Part shown: piece by piece, positions 48,104 to 60,275 of the stretch
Layout: each line of letters opens with the position of its first letter
How positions within the stretch are numbered: position 1 is the stretch's first letter
Source: Atherix ibis
Taxonomy: Eukaryota; Arthropoda; Insecta; Diptera; Athericidae
Assembly (NCBI GenBank): GCA_958298945.1
Contig: OY282605.1
Location: 33,644,811 to 33,708,810, forward strand
DNA length: 64,000 nucleotides
Reading direction: 5' to 3'
Notes under the pieces: generated by a model
Databases searched by the model: none
Told to the model about the DNA's origin: nothing
Seen by the model: the letters and a program-made list of their open reading frames with translations, nothing else
Translations under genes and position numbers: made by a program

Positions 48104-48840
48104 ATCCATTTTATAGTTTGGAAAGAATATACCTGTATTTTAATATATTTTTTTTATATTAATATTAATTTAAAAAAAATTTAGTTAGAAAATTATTTGC
48201 CATTATATAGTATAATTTAGATTTTTATTAAAAATTTTGTTTCAGTCACGCTTCACACTTTAAGAGTAAATTATTTTTTTCAGCGCTGAGGCTCATTTCT
48301 CGTTTCGTAGATACGCCAAAAGTCAAAATTTTCTTCTATAAAATTTAAAAAACTCATAAGTAACTGTGAAAAAACTATTATATCCATAAAAAGTAACTGT
48401 TTATGTGCATTTTGGTCTGAAGATATCAATTGGGTTGTGTTTCTTTGAAAATGAAGAATGAGAGATCGTCAATATTAATTGTAAGCATTTTGGTGCTCGA
48501 TAAACGACTTTTTTTGGTATTAGGTTAAAAAATTTTTTTTTGCTTATTTTTGTATATATAAAAACAATCATATTTGCATAGACAATCCTTAAGCTTAAGA
48601 ACATTTCCAAATACAAATCCGTCAAGTAATGGTCGGGTCCAAAATATGCGAAAAAGTCATAAAAATTACCTTAAAAAAGATCGAGTCCTGTAAGAAATTT
48701 TATGATAGTCATATAAATAAAATAATACTTTTTATATAATGGCAGAGTTTAAAAAATGTAATATATTTAAAATTTTATAAAATACTAAATTTTATATATA
48801 TTTTATTTAATTTTATTTTCCAAAGCGGTAATTGGATAGC
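48104..48840 (+). mobile_element. Long-TIR transposon with transposase vestige
   Basis: The left end TATTATCCATTTTATAGTTT (48104), with inner TTGCCATTATATAG at 48199, is matched inverted by TATAATGGCAGAGTTT (about 48735) and TCCAAAGCGGTAATTGGATA ending about 48838. Between them the plus strand keeps FSAEAHFSFRRYAKSQNF (48278-48332), corresponding to FSDEAHFxLNGYVNKQN with the catalytic Asp changed to Ala. The element is about 737 bp and long dead. Confidence 0.6.
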
Positions 48841-50435
48841 CCTGTAAGAATCTCAACAAAAAGAGAATGTCCCTAGTCGTATTTAAATTCGAGTATGTGT
48901 GCATATGTTTTCGATTTTGCCATTTTAAGAAGCTAAAAACTGTTTAATATTTTTTAAAAGAAGAGAAAAAAATACTTCAATTCTGTAATTATTTATTCTT
49001 TACTTTTTAAAAATAATTTATCAAAAAAATGTTCAACGAGAAATTAGGAGTTCTCTTTTTAGAAAAACTGTCCATTAAATGTACACTCTTTTTATTAAAA
49101 AAATAATAAGTTAAATTATTTAAAAAAAATTACCAACGTTTGAAAGTTAACTAAACTCAGAAAAATCTGTTTTTTCTTCTACAAAAGCTAAATAAGATAC
49201 AAATTCAAGTTTACTTAATGACCACAAATAATATAAATAAATAAATGCAAATTTTTATTTAATGATCATTGGAATATCAAATAAGTTTACGTTAAAATTG
49301 TTTTTTTTTTAACTAAAAAATTTATAATATTTTTATGTGGTTTTTAATATCGAATTGAGGTAGTTTTTCTCATGGGAAGATAGTGGCTGATAGATTTTTC
49401 AATATCCTCACGAAAAGAGAGATTGTGCAATTTGCATAAAATGTTAAACCGAACACATTATCATATCATTGTGGTTGATGAGACAGGAGACTGTGTGGCT
49501 AGAACGTCAACAAATCATTGCGATGATTCACCATACCCAGCCAGGCATGGACGAAGGATTTTATGAAAACATTTTCCACAACAGTGCCGCGTTACATGAC
49601 CAGAACATTGAGTAAATCCTTACCAGCAGCGTTGGCACCAATCCAAGGTGGAGATATTGTCAACAAGACAATCTTCTGGTGTTGGCTATAATTTTAGTTC
49701 CACTATCTTCGACTTGAAATTAGGAAACACACAGTTTGTTCCTTCAAAGGACATAAAAATAAAGATTCGACAAGAAGATAGGGTAACAGACAGAGAATAT
49801 TCCCATAGACGGTGCTGGTCGCCTTAAAACTTTTGTCTGATTCCAAGTACGTTGGATAAACGAGTGAGAGACGATTGGAGTGAGTATGTTCAGGGTAGTG
49901 TACACAACCCTTTAACTATGGTATGTGTGCAGTCAAAATTTATTTAAGCGGGCACTGACTAAACCAGAAGTTGCAAAAGACCATGAACAACGTCGGCCAC
50001 AAAATAAAGTGGAATCCAACTGGACTAGTACTCGTGCATGAAAGAAACTAAAAGCGCACAGCTTTGGAGCATCCGAACGCGTGGACTATTGAAATGTGAT
50101 TTATTGTGTTGCTTACTTGTAATGCTAAATGCCATCAACAATGTATGGCCATGATTCATACAAAATGGTCCTTGGTCCTTGCATTCACTATCCAGCATTA
50201 AAATGTTCATTTCGACTTATATTTATGCAGAAAAAAATTTGTGTTCATTGCTTTGCAAAAATTGTCCTTTTTCCGGAAAATATCCTTTTTACTAAATGAC
50301 CTCGAGTAAATTTCCGTTTTATTTGTAATATAAATTTGCTCCTTTACTAGACTTTTATCTAATTATTGAGATTCTATTCGGTGTATTATATTATTAAAAA
50401 TTTTCACCTTAAAAATTTCCTCAAAATTAAGTTTT
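48841..50435. other. Intergenic DNA with a more balanced patch
   Basis: The part at 49370-50220 is less AT-rich than its flanks and may be an old element or unannotated exon. No motif was recognised and frames are interrupted. Confidence 0.35.
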
Positions 50436-53400
50436 CTGAAAAATTTTAACGAAAATTGTTACTGAAACTTTTTACTGAAAACTATTTTACTGAAAATTTA
50501 TACTGAAAATTATTTCACTGAAAATTTTACTGAACATTTTTACTGAACATTTTTACTGAACATTTTTACTGAAAATTTTTACTGAACATTTTTACTGAAC
50601 ATTTTTACAGAAAATTTTTACTAAAAATTATTTCACTGAAAATCTTACTGAACATTTTTTACTGAACATTTGTACTGAAAATTTTTACTGAAAATTTTTA
50701 CTGATCATTTTTACTGAAAATTTTTACTGAAAATTTTTACTGAAAATTTTTACTGAAAATTTTTACTGAAAATTTTTACTGAAAATTTTTACTGAAAATT
50801 TTTACTGAAAATTTTTACTGAAAATTTTTACTGAAAATTTTTACTGAAAATTTTTACTGAAAATTTTTACTGAAAATTTTTACTGAAAATTTTTACAGAA
50901 AATTTTTACTGAAAATTTTTACTGAAAATTTTTACTGAAAATTTTTACTGAAAATTTTTACTGAAAATTTTTACTGAAAATTTTTACTGAAAATTTTTAC
51001 AGAAAATTTTTATTGAACATTTTTACTAAAAATTTATACTGAAAATTTTATTGAACATTTTGACTGAAAATTTTTACTGAAAATTATTTCACTGAAAATT
51101 TTACTGAACATTTTTATTGAACATTTTTACTGAACAGTAAAAATGTTCAATAAAAATGTTCAGTAAATTTTTACAGAAAATTTTTTCTGAAAATTTTTAC
51201 AGAAAATTTTTGCTGAAAATTTTTACTGAAAATTTTTGCTGAAAATTTTTACTGAAAATTTTTACTGAAAATTTTTGCTGAAAATTTTTACTAAACATTT
51301 TTACTGAAATTTTTACTGAAAACTATTTTACTGAACATTTTTATTGAAAATTTTTACTGAAAATTTTTACTCAAATTTTTCTGAACATTTTACTGAAAAT
51401 TTTTACTGAAAATTTTTACTGAAAATTTTTACTGAAAATTTTTACTGAAAATTTTTACTGAAAATTTTTACTGAAAATTTTTACTGAAAATTTTTACTGA
51501 AAATTTTTACTGAAAATTTTTACTGAAAATTATTTTATTGAAAATTATTTTACTGCAAATTATTTTACTGAAAACCATGTTACTGAAAACTATTTCACTG
51601 AAAACTGTTTTATTGAAAACTGTTTTATTGAAAATTAGTTTACTGAAAATTATTTTACTGAAAACTTTTTACTGAAAATTTTTACTGAAAATTATTTCAC
51701 TGAAAATTTTACTGAACATTTTTATTGAACATTTTTACTGAACATTTTTACTGAACATTTTTACAGAACATTTTTACTGAAAATTTTTACTGAAAATTTT
51801 TACTGAAAATTTTTACAGAAAATTTTTATTGAACATTTTTACTGAAAATTTTATTGAACATTTTGACTGAAAATTTTTACTGAAAATTATTTCACTGAAA
51901 ATTTTACTGAACATTTTTATTGAACATTTTTACTGAACATTTTTACTGAACATTTTTACTGAAAATTTTTACTGAAAATTTTTACTGAAAATTTTTACTG
52001 AAAATTTTTACAGAAAATTTTTATTGAACATTTTTACTGAACATTTTTACTGAAAATTTTTACTGAAAATTTTTACTGAACATTTTTACTGTAAAAAATT
52101 TTTACTGAACATTTTTACTGAAAATTTTTACTGAAAATTTTTACTGAACATTTTTTACGGAAAATCTTTAAAGAACATTTTTACTGAAAATTTTTCCTAA
52201 ACATTTTTACTAAAATTTTTTCTGAAAATTTTACACTGAAAATTTTTATAGAAAATTTTTATTGAAAATTTTTTCTGAAAATTTTTACTGAAAATTTTTA
52301 CTGAAAATTTTTTCTGAAAATTTTTACTGAAAATTTTTTCTGAAAATTTTTTCTGAAAATTTTTTCTGAAAATTTTTTCTAAAAATTTTTTCTGAAAATT
52401 TTTACTGAAAATTTTTACAGAAAATTTTTTCTGAAAATTTTTACAGAAAATTTTTGCTGAAAATTTTTACTGAAAATTTTTGCTGAAAATTTTTACTGAA
52501 AATTTTTGCTGAAAATTTTTACTGAAAATTTTTGCTGAAAATTTTTACTGAAAATTTTTACTGAAAATTTTTGCTGAAAATTTTTACTAAACATTTTTAC
52601 TGAAATTTTTACTGAAAATTATTTTACTGAACATTTTTATTGAAAATTTTTTCTGAAAATTTTTTCTGAAAAATTTTACTGAACATTTTTACTGAAAATT
52701 TTTACTGAAAATTTTTACTGAAAATTTTTACTGAAAATTTTTACTGAAAATTTTTACTGAAAATTTTTACTGAAAATTTTTACTGAAAATTTTTACTGAA
52801 AATTTTTACTGAAAATTTTTACTGAAAATTTTTACTGAAAATTTTTACTGAAAATTATTTTATTGAAAATTATTTTACTGCAAATTATTTTACTGAAAAC
52901 CATGTTACTGAAAACTGTTTTATTGAAAACTGTTTTATTGAAAATTAGTTTACTGAAAATTATTTTACTGAAAACTTTTTACTGAAAATTTTTACTGAAC
53001 ATTTTTACAGAAAATTTTTGCTAAAAATTTTTACAGAAAATTTTTGCTGAAAATTTTTACTGAAAATTTTTACTAAACATTTTTACTGAAATTTTTACTG
53101 AAAACTATTTTACTGAAAATTTTTACTGAAAATTTTTACTGAAAAGTTTTACTGAAAATTTTTACTGAAAATTTTTACTGAAAATTTTTACTGAAAATTT
53201 TTACTGTAAATTTTTACTGAAAATTTTTACAGAAAATTATTTGACTAAAAACCATTTTACAGAAAACTATTTTACTGAAAACTTTTACTGATAACTGTTT
53301 TATTGAAAATTATTTGACTGAAAACTATTTTACTGAAAACTATTTGACTGAAAATTCTTTTACTAAAAACTGAAAATTATTTTACTGAAAATTATTTAAA

Positions 53401-53655
53401 TGAAAATTATTTAAATAAAAATTATCTTACTGAATATCATTTTACTGAAAACTATTTTACTGAAAACTATTTTACTGACAATTGTTTCACTGACAATTGT
53501 TTTACTGAAAATTGTTTTACTGAACATTAATTAAACTGAAAATTATTTTACGGAAAATTACTTAACTGAAAATTATTTTACTGAAAACTATTTTACTGAA
53601 AATTATTGTATTTTACTGCAACTTATTTTACTGAAAATTATTTTACTGACATTTT
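50436..53655 (-). repeat. 13-bp satellite array C (ACTGAAAATTTTT)
   Basis: The unit is the exact reverse complement of array A's unit. Uniform runs (50700-51000, 51395-51530, 52690-52855) alternate with mixed blocks. A marked block (TACTGCAAAT, then AAAACCATGTTACTG, then ATTAGTTTACTG) occurs at 51551 and again at 52876. A local orientation flip creates a palindrome at 51100-51167. Confidence 0.97.
51100..51167. repeat. 33-bp perfect palindrome arms within array C
   Basis: The arm 51100-51132 and its exact reverse complement 51135-51167 are separated by only AA. This is the one place in array C where the unit reverses direction. Confidence 0.92.
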
Positions 53656-55459
53656 TCAGTTTTCTTACTTAAACTAAGTAAGTAATTTTGCACAGCTTTT
53701 TATGAACTTTTATTACATGATTCGGTAAATTGAACTTCAAGAAGCCGCACCTCTTTTTCACCTTGACATAACGGTACCTTAGAAATAAATGGTTTTAAAT
53801 GCATACGTTTTTATTCATATTTGTGAATTGATGTCTATTTGTCTAAACAAGATTTTGATGATGTTTACTTTGCAATCATCTTCAAGGTGTTAATATTATT
53901 TACTATTCTCATTATTTACAAATCAAATAAATTCGGATTTTACTAAATTAGATAAACCTCATTATTCTCTTTTAAATTAATAGAAAATACAATATTTAAA
54001 ATAATAAAATTGATTTAGAAATTTATTCAAGATATTAAGGAATCAAAATTAACATGTTAGGCATAGATATAATAAAGGTTGCTAGACAAAAAAGTTTATT
54101 CAATGTATGCACAATTCCAAGCACTGTCAGAATTTTCCAATTTAACTAGAATGCCAACAAAAAGTTAATAATTTAAAAAATGTCAAAAATTCCGAAATGG
54201 AAATATTTATTGAAGAAACATCTGGGATGCTATGCAACGAATTTTGTCAGGTGAACCAGGATAGCGAATATTGTGACAAAGTTTTTCTTAAAACTTCAGT
54301 CAAGTTCAGCTAAAGGATTCCGAAATGACATAATTCCGAGATCTGACATCGGCACAACTAAATGTTATTCAAAACGTAAGTATTACGGCCAGACTTTACC
54401 TTGCCAGCTTCACTTTAAGCAAACACCCCAGCAGCGTTTGCAAATTTACCTCGAATATCATTAATTCAAACAAATTTTATGAATAGAAGCGACTGCCCTA
54501 GTCCGGTGGTGGTGGGTATAAGTTTTGGTTATATTCAACTCTTATCCTCGCAAAGACAAGGATACCGTTCGTTACAGTAGTGCAATCAGGGTGTACACGT
54601 GTAGTCAGTCAATGCAAGATGCAGTGTTGTCGTGATTGAATTTGATTCCATCGTCGTAACTTCTGCCCTCGTTCATGATTGTCGGTTGATGCTGGCGAGC
54701 ACTAATGTCTGTGGTCTTCAACAGCGAATCCAATCTAAAAAAGGGGATGGATTACGGCTCTAAAGAATGGCATCCTCATCCTAAATGGGAAGAATCTGTT
54801 CACAATTTATTGCTAGAGACTTTTATCTTCGACGGCAGATATTAAAATATTTTCCATTTGATGATAGATAAGCGCAACGAATTTAATTATTTTCCGGATA
54901 TACGAGGAGTTTCGTTGGTTGGTTCGCTTCACTGTTTCTGGAATAAACAAATTCCTTCGAAGATGTTGGATGCTGCGACCTTTATTGCTGATATCCTTTC
55001 ATAAATGGAATTAGCATAAATTTCTTCCATAAATTTCATCATTCGATTGTTATGAGTTTTTTTGTTTTGGGGGGGAATTTACTATCTGCTCACAAGAAGA
55101 CTCTACCGTACGTAAGTGAAAATATGATAACAAATATACTCAAAATGCTGAGAGCCATATCGAAATTGTATGATTTTTATGATAAAATATTTACAAATGT
55201 TTTGAAAAAGGACTTCATGCCTTCCCATTTTGTACCCTCATTTTTTGAATAGTAAATTTCTTTTGTTATTTTTTTGCGATAGGCACTTATCTTAAAAAAA
55301 TATATAAAAATTATTATTGTATTTGTGTAGATTAAATACTAAAATAAACTATAATTTTTGTAATATTGTATTTGAAATAAATTGTTAAAAAAAATAAACT
55401 TTTCCTTATAAACAAATCATTTTAATAAAAGTTCGGACATTTTTTTTTTTACTTAAGGG
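53656..55459. other. Intergenic DNA, no gene seen
   Basis: AT-rich with a more balanced patch at 54230-54990. No recognisable domain in the short ORFs. Confidence 0.35.
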
Positions 55460-56370
55460 ATTATCCAATTTTCGGTTTGAGAAGAAAAGCCTAAGAAAAA
55501 ATTTTTTAATCCAACATTTTTATATAAAAAATTACTTGCAATATTTTTTAAGCTATGCCATAATTTATTTTTAATAATATTATTTAAATAGCTATTGGAA
55601 AACTGCTTGCAGGACACGATCCTTTTGAGTTAATTTCTGATAACTTTTTCAGATATTTCAGGTTCTAATTTGGCTATTACTTGACGCAAATTATATTTTA
55701 AATGTGATAAAGTTTTAATATTATTGGTATAAATTAGTTTTTTTATATATTTTTACAAGAAAATTTCTAACGCCATCAAATCGCACGATCTTGGAGGCCA
55801 TTTGATATCATTCAATCTGGAGATTAAGGGTTCTGGGAACTTTTCTCGCAATAAAGCTAAAATTTGTAATTTTATGTGGCTTGTAGTTTCTTTTATATTA
55901 TAACAATATATAAACCAGTTTAAAATTTATAAGGTAAGTTTAAAAAATTTATTAGCATACAGAATTGACTGTAACGATCACTCCTTCTTTATTGTCAAAG
56001 AAATACAACTTCAGACCAAAATACATACCAGACAGCCACTTTTTGCAGATATAATGGCTTCTAAACAGTCACTTATAAGTTTTCCAAGACATATAGATAA
56101 TAATTTTCCTTATTTATATATCCATCAAGCGAAAAATGTGTCTCATTGCTGATGAGCTTTATCTTTTCTAAAACTGCGAAACGTGGATATAGAAGAATTA
56201 TCACATTTGAAAAAAATTTTCGCATATTTTTCGTATTTTTTTGTAATAATAAAAATTATTATATAAAATGGCAAATTTAAATCTTAATAAATATAATTTT
56301 TTCTAATATATATATTTAATAATATTTAATAATAAAAAAGTATTTTTTGCAAACTAAAAAATGAATAATA
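55460..56370 (-). mobile_element. Long-TIR transposon with transposase remains
   Basis: The left end GGATTATCCAATTTTCGG (about 55460) is matched by inverted AAAATGGCAAATTTAA (about 56267) and TTTGCAAACTAAAAAATGAA near the right end at 56370. On the minus strand, LISNETHFSLDGYINKEN (about 56145-56095) and KVAVWYVFWSEV (56050-56015) match the FSDEAHFxLDGYVNKQN and KVTVWCGFWS segments. Antisense of 55860-55770 matches the WPPRSCDLT region. The frame is broken throughout. This copy best links the long terminal repeats to their transposase. Confidence 0.65.
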
Positions 56371-57880
56371 AATTATTTTTTTTGCATTTTACTTTTTTAA
56401 GTATCTAAAATTTTTTTTTAAATATTATTTATGAGATTAATAATGGTTAATGTCATTTGTAAAGTTTTAGAATCTTAGATACTCTAGGCAATTCATCGAA
56501 ATAGTAATTTTTTCAGTCATTTAACATACCAAATGATGGCGGAAATTAGGAAATTTGTAATAAAAAAAAAACTAATTTTAGATTATTTTGTTTTTAGTGT
56601 AATAAAAATTCATCGGTTGTTTAATCGTACAATAATATATCTAATAACGATCATGTTTATAGTTGAAAATTGTTCACAGCGGTAGATTCATTTAAGTGGT
56701 AAATTACACGAATCGGAAATCAAATAAAATAACTGAGATCAGTTTATTCAGATACAAGTGGTTTAAGAATCTTTCATTTTACTGATTTTCAACTAATGGA
56801 CAGGTTAGAAGTGTTTTGCAAAGAGTAAAATTTTATACAGATTCGCGTAAACGTACGTGTTTTGGTTACCGAAATTCTTAAAACGCGCAACAGGACTCCC
56901 GAATATCCTTGTTGGAGAATCCCATTTACTATAAAAGACATATGTACACATTGGTAAAAGTGAAAAATTTGAGAAATTCGACTACTCCTTTGGTATTCGG
57001 ATTTTATTTCCTTTTCACTTTTATTATGTTTAGTCAAGAACTTGAAAAGAATTGTGAATGAAAAATTTAAAAATATGGGAAAAAAGATCCTTCGAAAAGT
57101 ATTTGTCGTTGTTTCTTGTACAGTTTATCTAAGCTTATTCCAACTAGAATTCGGAAAATACCAACATTTTCTTCTTGTTCAAGTGTACGAGCACGAGGAC
57201 ATACCATATAAATGTTTTGTACATTTTGTCTATACAAAAATAAAAGAAAGAAAGAAAAAGAAAGTAGAAAAAAAACACAGAAATACAAAAATCCTTTCGA
57301 CTTTTTTCGCAGTTTGCAAGTGCCAATGATATGAATCTCCTCATTTGGCATTCATAAAACGTCTCAAGATTATTTTCGGGTTTCATAGCGAATTTTAACT
57401 TTTACCTAGGATTTGTATCTAAAGTGTTTTCGACGTGTAAACTAAGTTTGGAAAATATATTTTAACAACTTTTCTCAGTTAAGATACGCCGAAAGAAAAA
57501 AAATAAATACGAAAATTGCAATAATTGCATTTGTGTCAATTTAAATGTGTTTTTTTTTCTTCGTCGTTTTGTTTATTGACTTTCGTTTACTGTAAATTAA
57601 ATTAAGGAATAATAAAATTAAAATTAATTAACATTTAAAGTCAAATTTCCAAATCAATTCGGTTTAGACATTTACGATTTTTCAAAAGATAAGTTTTTAA
57701 ATTATTCTATTGTAATTTGCTTCCTGTTTGTAGTGGTGTTTTTTTAGCGCTGTATCTGTGGACGTATTTTATAAAAATATTTATACTTCCGATATTCTTA
57801 CATCTACTAACACAATTTGAGCTATATATGTAGATAATATCAAAGTACTAGCATGTCATGCAAATTCGATTGGGAGAAAA
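56371..57880. other. AT-rich intergenic DNA
   Basis: Short overlapping ORFs on both strands around 57040-57390 arise from purine/pyrimidine-rich DNA (AAAGAAAGAAAGAAAAAGAA). No gene supported. Confidence 0.4.
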
Positions 57881-57883
57881 CTG

Positions 57884-58016
57884 AGAAAAAATATCTAAAA
57901 AGGGAGAAAAGGGCCTTCGGAAAATAAATTTTGAAATTATATCCTCTTTTTACAAAATTGATTTATATTCGAAAATAATTTCCGAAGGATCTTTTTTCCC
58001 TTTTGAGATTTTTCTT
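57884..58016. repeat. Imperfect inverted repeat, about 40-bp arms
   Basis: GAGAAAAGGGCCTTCGGAAA (left arm end, 57904-57923) pairs with TTTCCGAAGGATCTTTTTTC (right arm start, 57979), with the pairing continuing outward through TATCTAAAAAGGG. The loop is about 55 bp. It could be a hairpin or the core of a small palindromic element. Confidence 0.6.
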
Positions 58017-58269
58017 TAAATCTAAAAAAGGGAAGATATCTTTTTTTCATAGGCGATCTACACTGTAAAATTCTCTGCCTTCTTCTCTTTCCTAGACGAG
58101 TATGTTTTGTAAAAGGGAAGTTTGCAGAGTTTCGAGATTGCTTTCAGTCTCATTATTTGTCGGTCACATTGTATAAGTCACCTATGAGACTGTGAAATTT
58201 GAAGCTACGATATGCCATCGAATTAGTTATGAAAAGCACAAATTTTTCTGTGACATAAAGTATTTTTAT

Positions 58270-58625
58270 TAGACCGAGAAGCAGTGGAAGATGAATCGCG
58301 CTCAGAGAAGTCCTCAACATCGAAAGTTGATATGGAACTAATAAGGGCTCTTGTCATATTGGTACTCCTTGAAAGCCTCAGAAAAAAAAGGTTTTTTATG
58401 TTTAACATTGACGGTTTTTAGAAGGCTCAAAAAAAGGTTGTTTCGCGTTAGACCGGACATTCAATGCTTCCTCATCAAAACGCTACCTTTTACACGGCCA
58501 TCTCCATCAACGAGTTTTTGTCAGAAAAAAGGAATTTTGATAGTTCCTCAGTCCATCTAATCAGCTGAGCTTTTTTTGCCCCAAAAATTTTTCTATTTAA
58601 GTGTAAGGATCGCAATCGATAACAA
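58270..58625 (+). pseudogene. Mariner transposase relic
   Basis: The plus strand gives DREAVEDESRSEKSSTSK (58271-58325), the post-HTH linker, then after loss of the central region HQNATFYTAISINEFLSEKRN (58474-58536), matching HDNAPxHTAxSVxEFLAKKN with the catalytic Asp changed to Gln, and PKIFLFK near 58583. The same linker-to-centre deletion is seen at 21.6-22.5 kb. The ORFs at 58223-58560 are partial or antisense readings of it. Confidence 0.7.
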
Positions 58626-59189
58626 TAAAGGAAGAAATTCATTAGAGAAAAGACACTAACTATTCTTGCCAGTCGTTAGGTACCCTTCGAAAACTTGGAT
58701 TCTCAGCAAAAGCAATTGCAAACTATTTTCTTCGTTCAAGAGGAGAATCCATCCGACAATTAGTGGGTCGCCTATATGAGGATTAACGACTTTACAGCCT
58801 GTTTAATAATAAGATCCTAGAGCGTTACCGTAATAGCCCAGTTGTGGATCAAATTAAGTTTATTGCGCTGGGCTGTACACTTAATTAGTATTAATGACGA
58901 AGATCCTGCGTGGAAAATGTACAGTTGTTCAATTTATGATCTCAGAAGAGGAATAAGATCCTGTCTTTGATGGAGGATGCCAAAAATATGCTAGAAAATA
59001 TATAACGAGTTCAAAGCGTCGCGAGGCTGGGACGTTTGGAGTTCCTTGATTCAGCAGGAATATGATGGAGATCAAAAAATACTTGGAAGGATGTAATCGT
59101 AGCAATGTCGATAAGATCAAAAAAAGTGGAACCGAGAAGCTGAAGGTGATTCCAGTTAAAGTGGAATTAATATCTCCGCTAATATGAAG
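58626..59189. other. Unassigned DNA, possibly a Tc3-like relic
   Basis: A plus-strand frame reads GTLRKLGFSAKAIANYFLRS (about 58678-58740), reminiscent of the HTH of Tc1/Tc3-type transposases, but the rest does not align convincingly. Left unassigned. Confidence 0.25.
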
Positions 59190-60275
59190 CTGCCCAAGCG
59201 AACTATTCTTACTGGATTAGATAATGGGGCTCAAATAAGCCTTCCGATTTCTGTCATATTCATTCCCTTTAATCCAAAACTCCCTGGCTCAGACCATGGG
59301 GTTTAAATAAGCCTTCCAATTACTATCATATCCAGTTTCTTCAATCCAAAACTCGCTGGTGTAGACCATAGGGCTCAAATAAACCTTCTAATTTCCATCA
59401 TATCCAGTCCCTTTAATCTAAACCTTGCTGGACTAGATAATGGAACTCAAATAAGCCTTTCAATTTCCATCATATCCAATCCTCTCAATTAAAAAAATTC
59501 CTAGTCTAGACCATCCAGTCCTTTAAATTCAAAACTCCCTGGCCTGGAATATGGGGCTTTAATATGCCTTATAATTTCCATCATATCCAGTCCCTTTAAT
59601 CTAAAACTTCCTGGCCTAGACCATGGGGCTAAAATAAGCTCTATAATTTCCATCATTTCAAGTCATGGGGTTCAAATAAGCCTCCCTATTTCTGTCATAT
59701 CCAGTTCCTTCAATGCAAAACTCCCTAGCCTAGACAACGGGGCTCAAATAAGCCTTCAATTTCTATTATATCCAGTTTTTTTAATCCAAAACTTCCTAGC
59801 CTAGACTATGGGGCTCAAATAAACCTTTATTTTCTATTATATCCAGTCCCTTTAATCCAAAACTCCCTGGCATAAGCTATGGGGCTCAAATAGGCCTTAT
59901 AATTTCCATCATATTAAATCTCTTCAATCCAGAACTATCTAGCCTAGACTATGAGGATCAAATAAGCCTATCAATTTCCATCATATCCAGTTTCTTTAAT
60001 TCAAAACTCCCTAGCCTAGATCATGAGGATCTAATAAGCCTTACAATTTCTATCATATTTAAATTAAAACTCTCTGGCTTAGACTATGGGGTTCAAATAA
60101 GCCTTCCATATCCAGTCTTCTCAATCAAAAACTCTGTGGTCTAAGCCATTTGGCCTAAATAAGCCTTACAATTTCTGTTATAATCAGTTTTTTTAATCCA
60201 AACCCTTTGGCCTAGACCATGAGGCTCAAATGGGCCTTTCAAATTTTCCTCATATATAGTCTTTCAATCCAAAAC
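59190..60275 (+). repeat. 72-bp minisatellite, about 15 units
   Basis: GGGGCTCAAATAAGCC-type words fall at 59226, 59298, 59370 and 59442 (72 bp apart) and again at 59553 and 59625. The shared unit also has TTTCCATCATATCCAGTCCC, TTTAATCCAAAACTCCCTGG and CCTAGACCATG. Some units are shortened. Divergence among units is roughly 10-20%, so the array is not recent. Confidence 0.9.

Noticed and set aside
57040..57390. Overlapping ORFs of 80-95 codons on both strands
   Set aside because: They come from a purine-rich/pyrimidine-rich stretch with low complexity and have no conserved features.
58640..59150. Possible Tc3-type transposase
   Set aside because: Only an HTH-like stretch of about 20 residues looks right. 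The catalytic segments could not be found.
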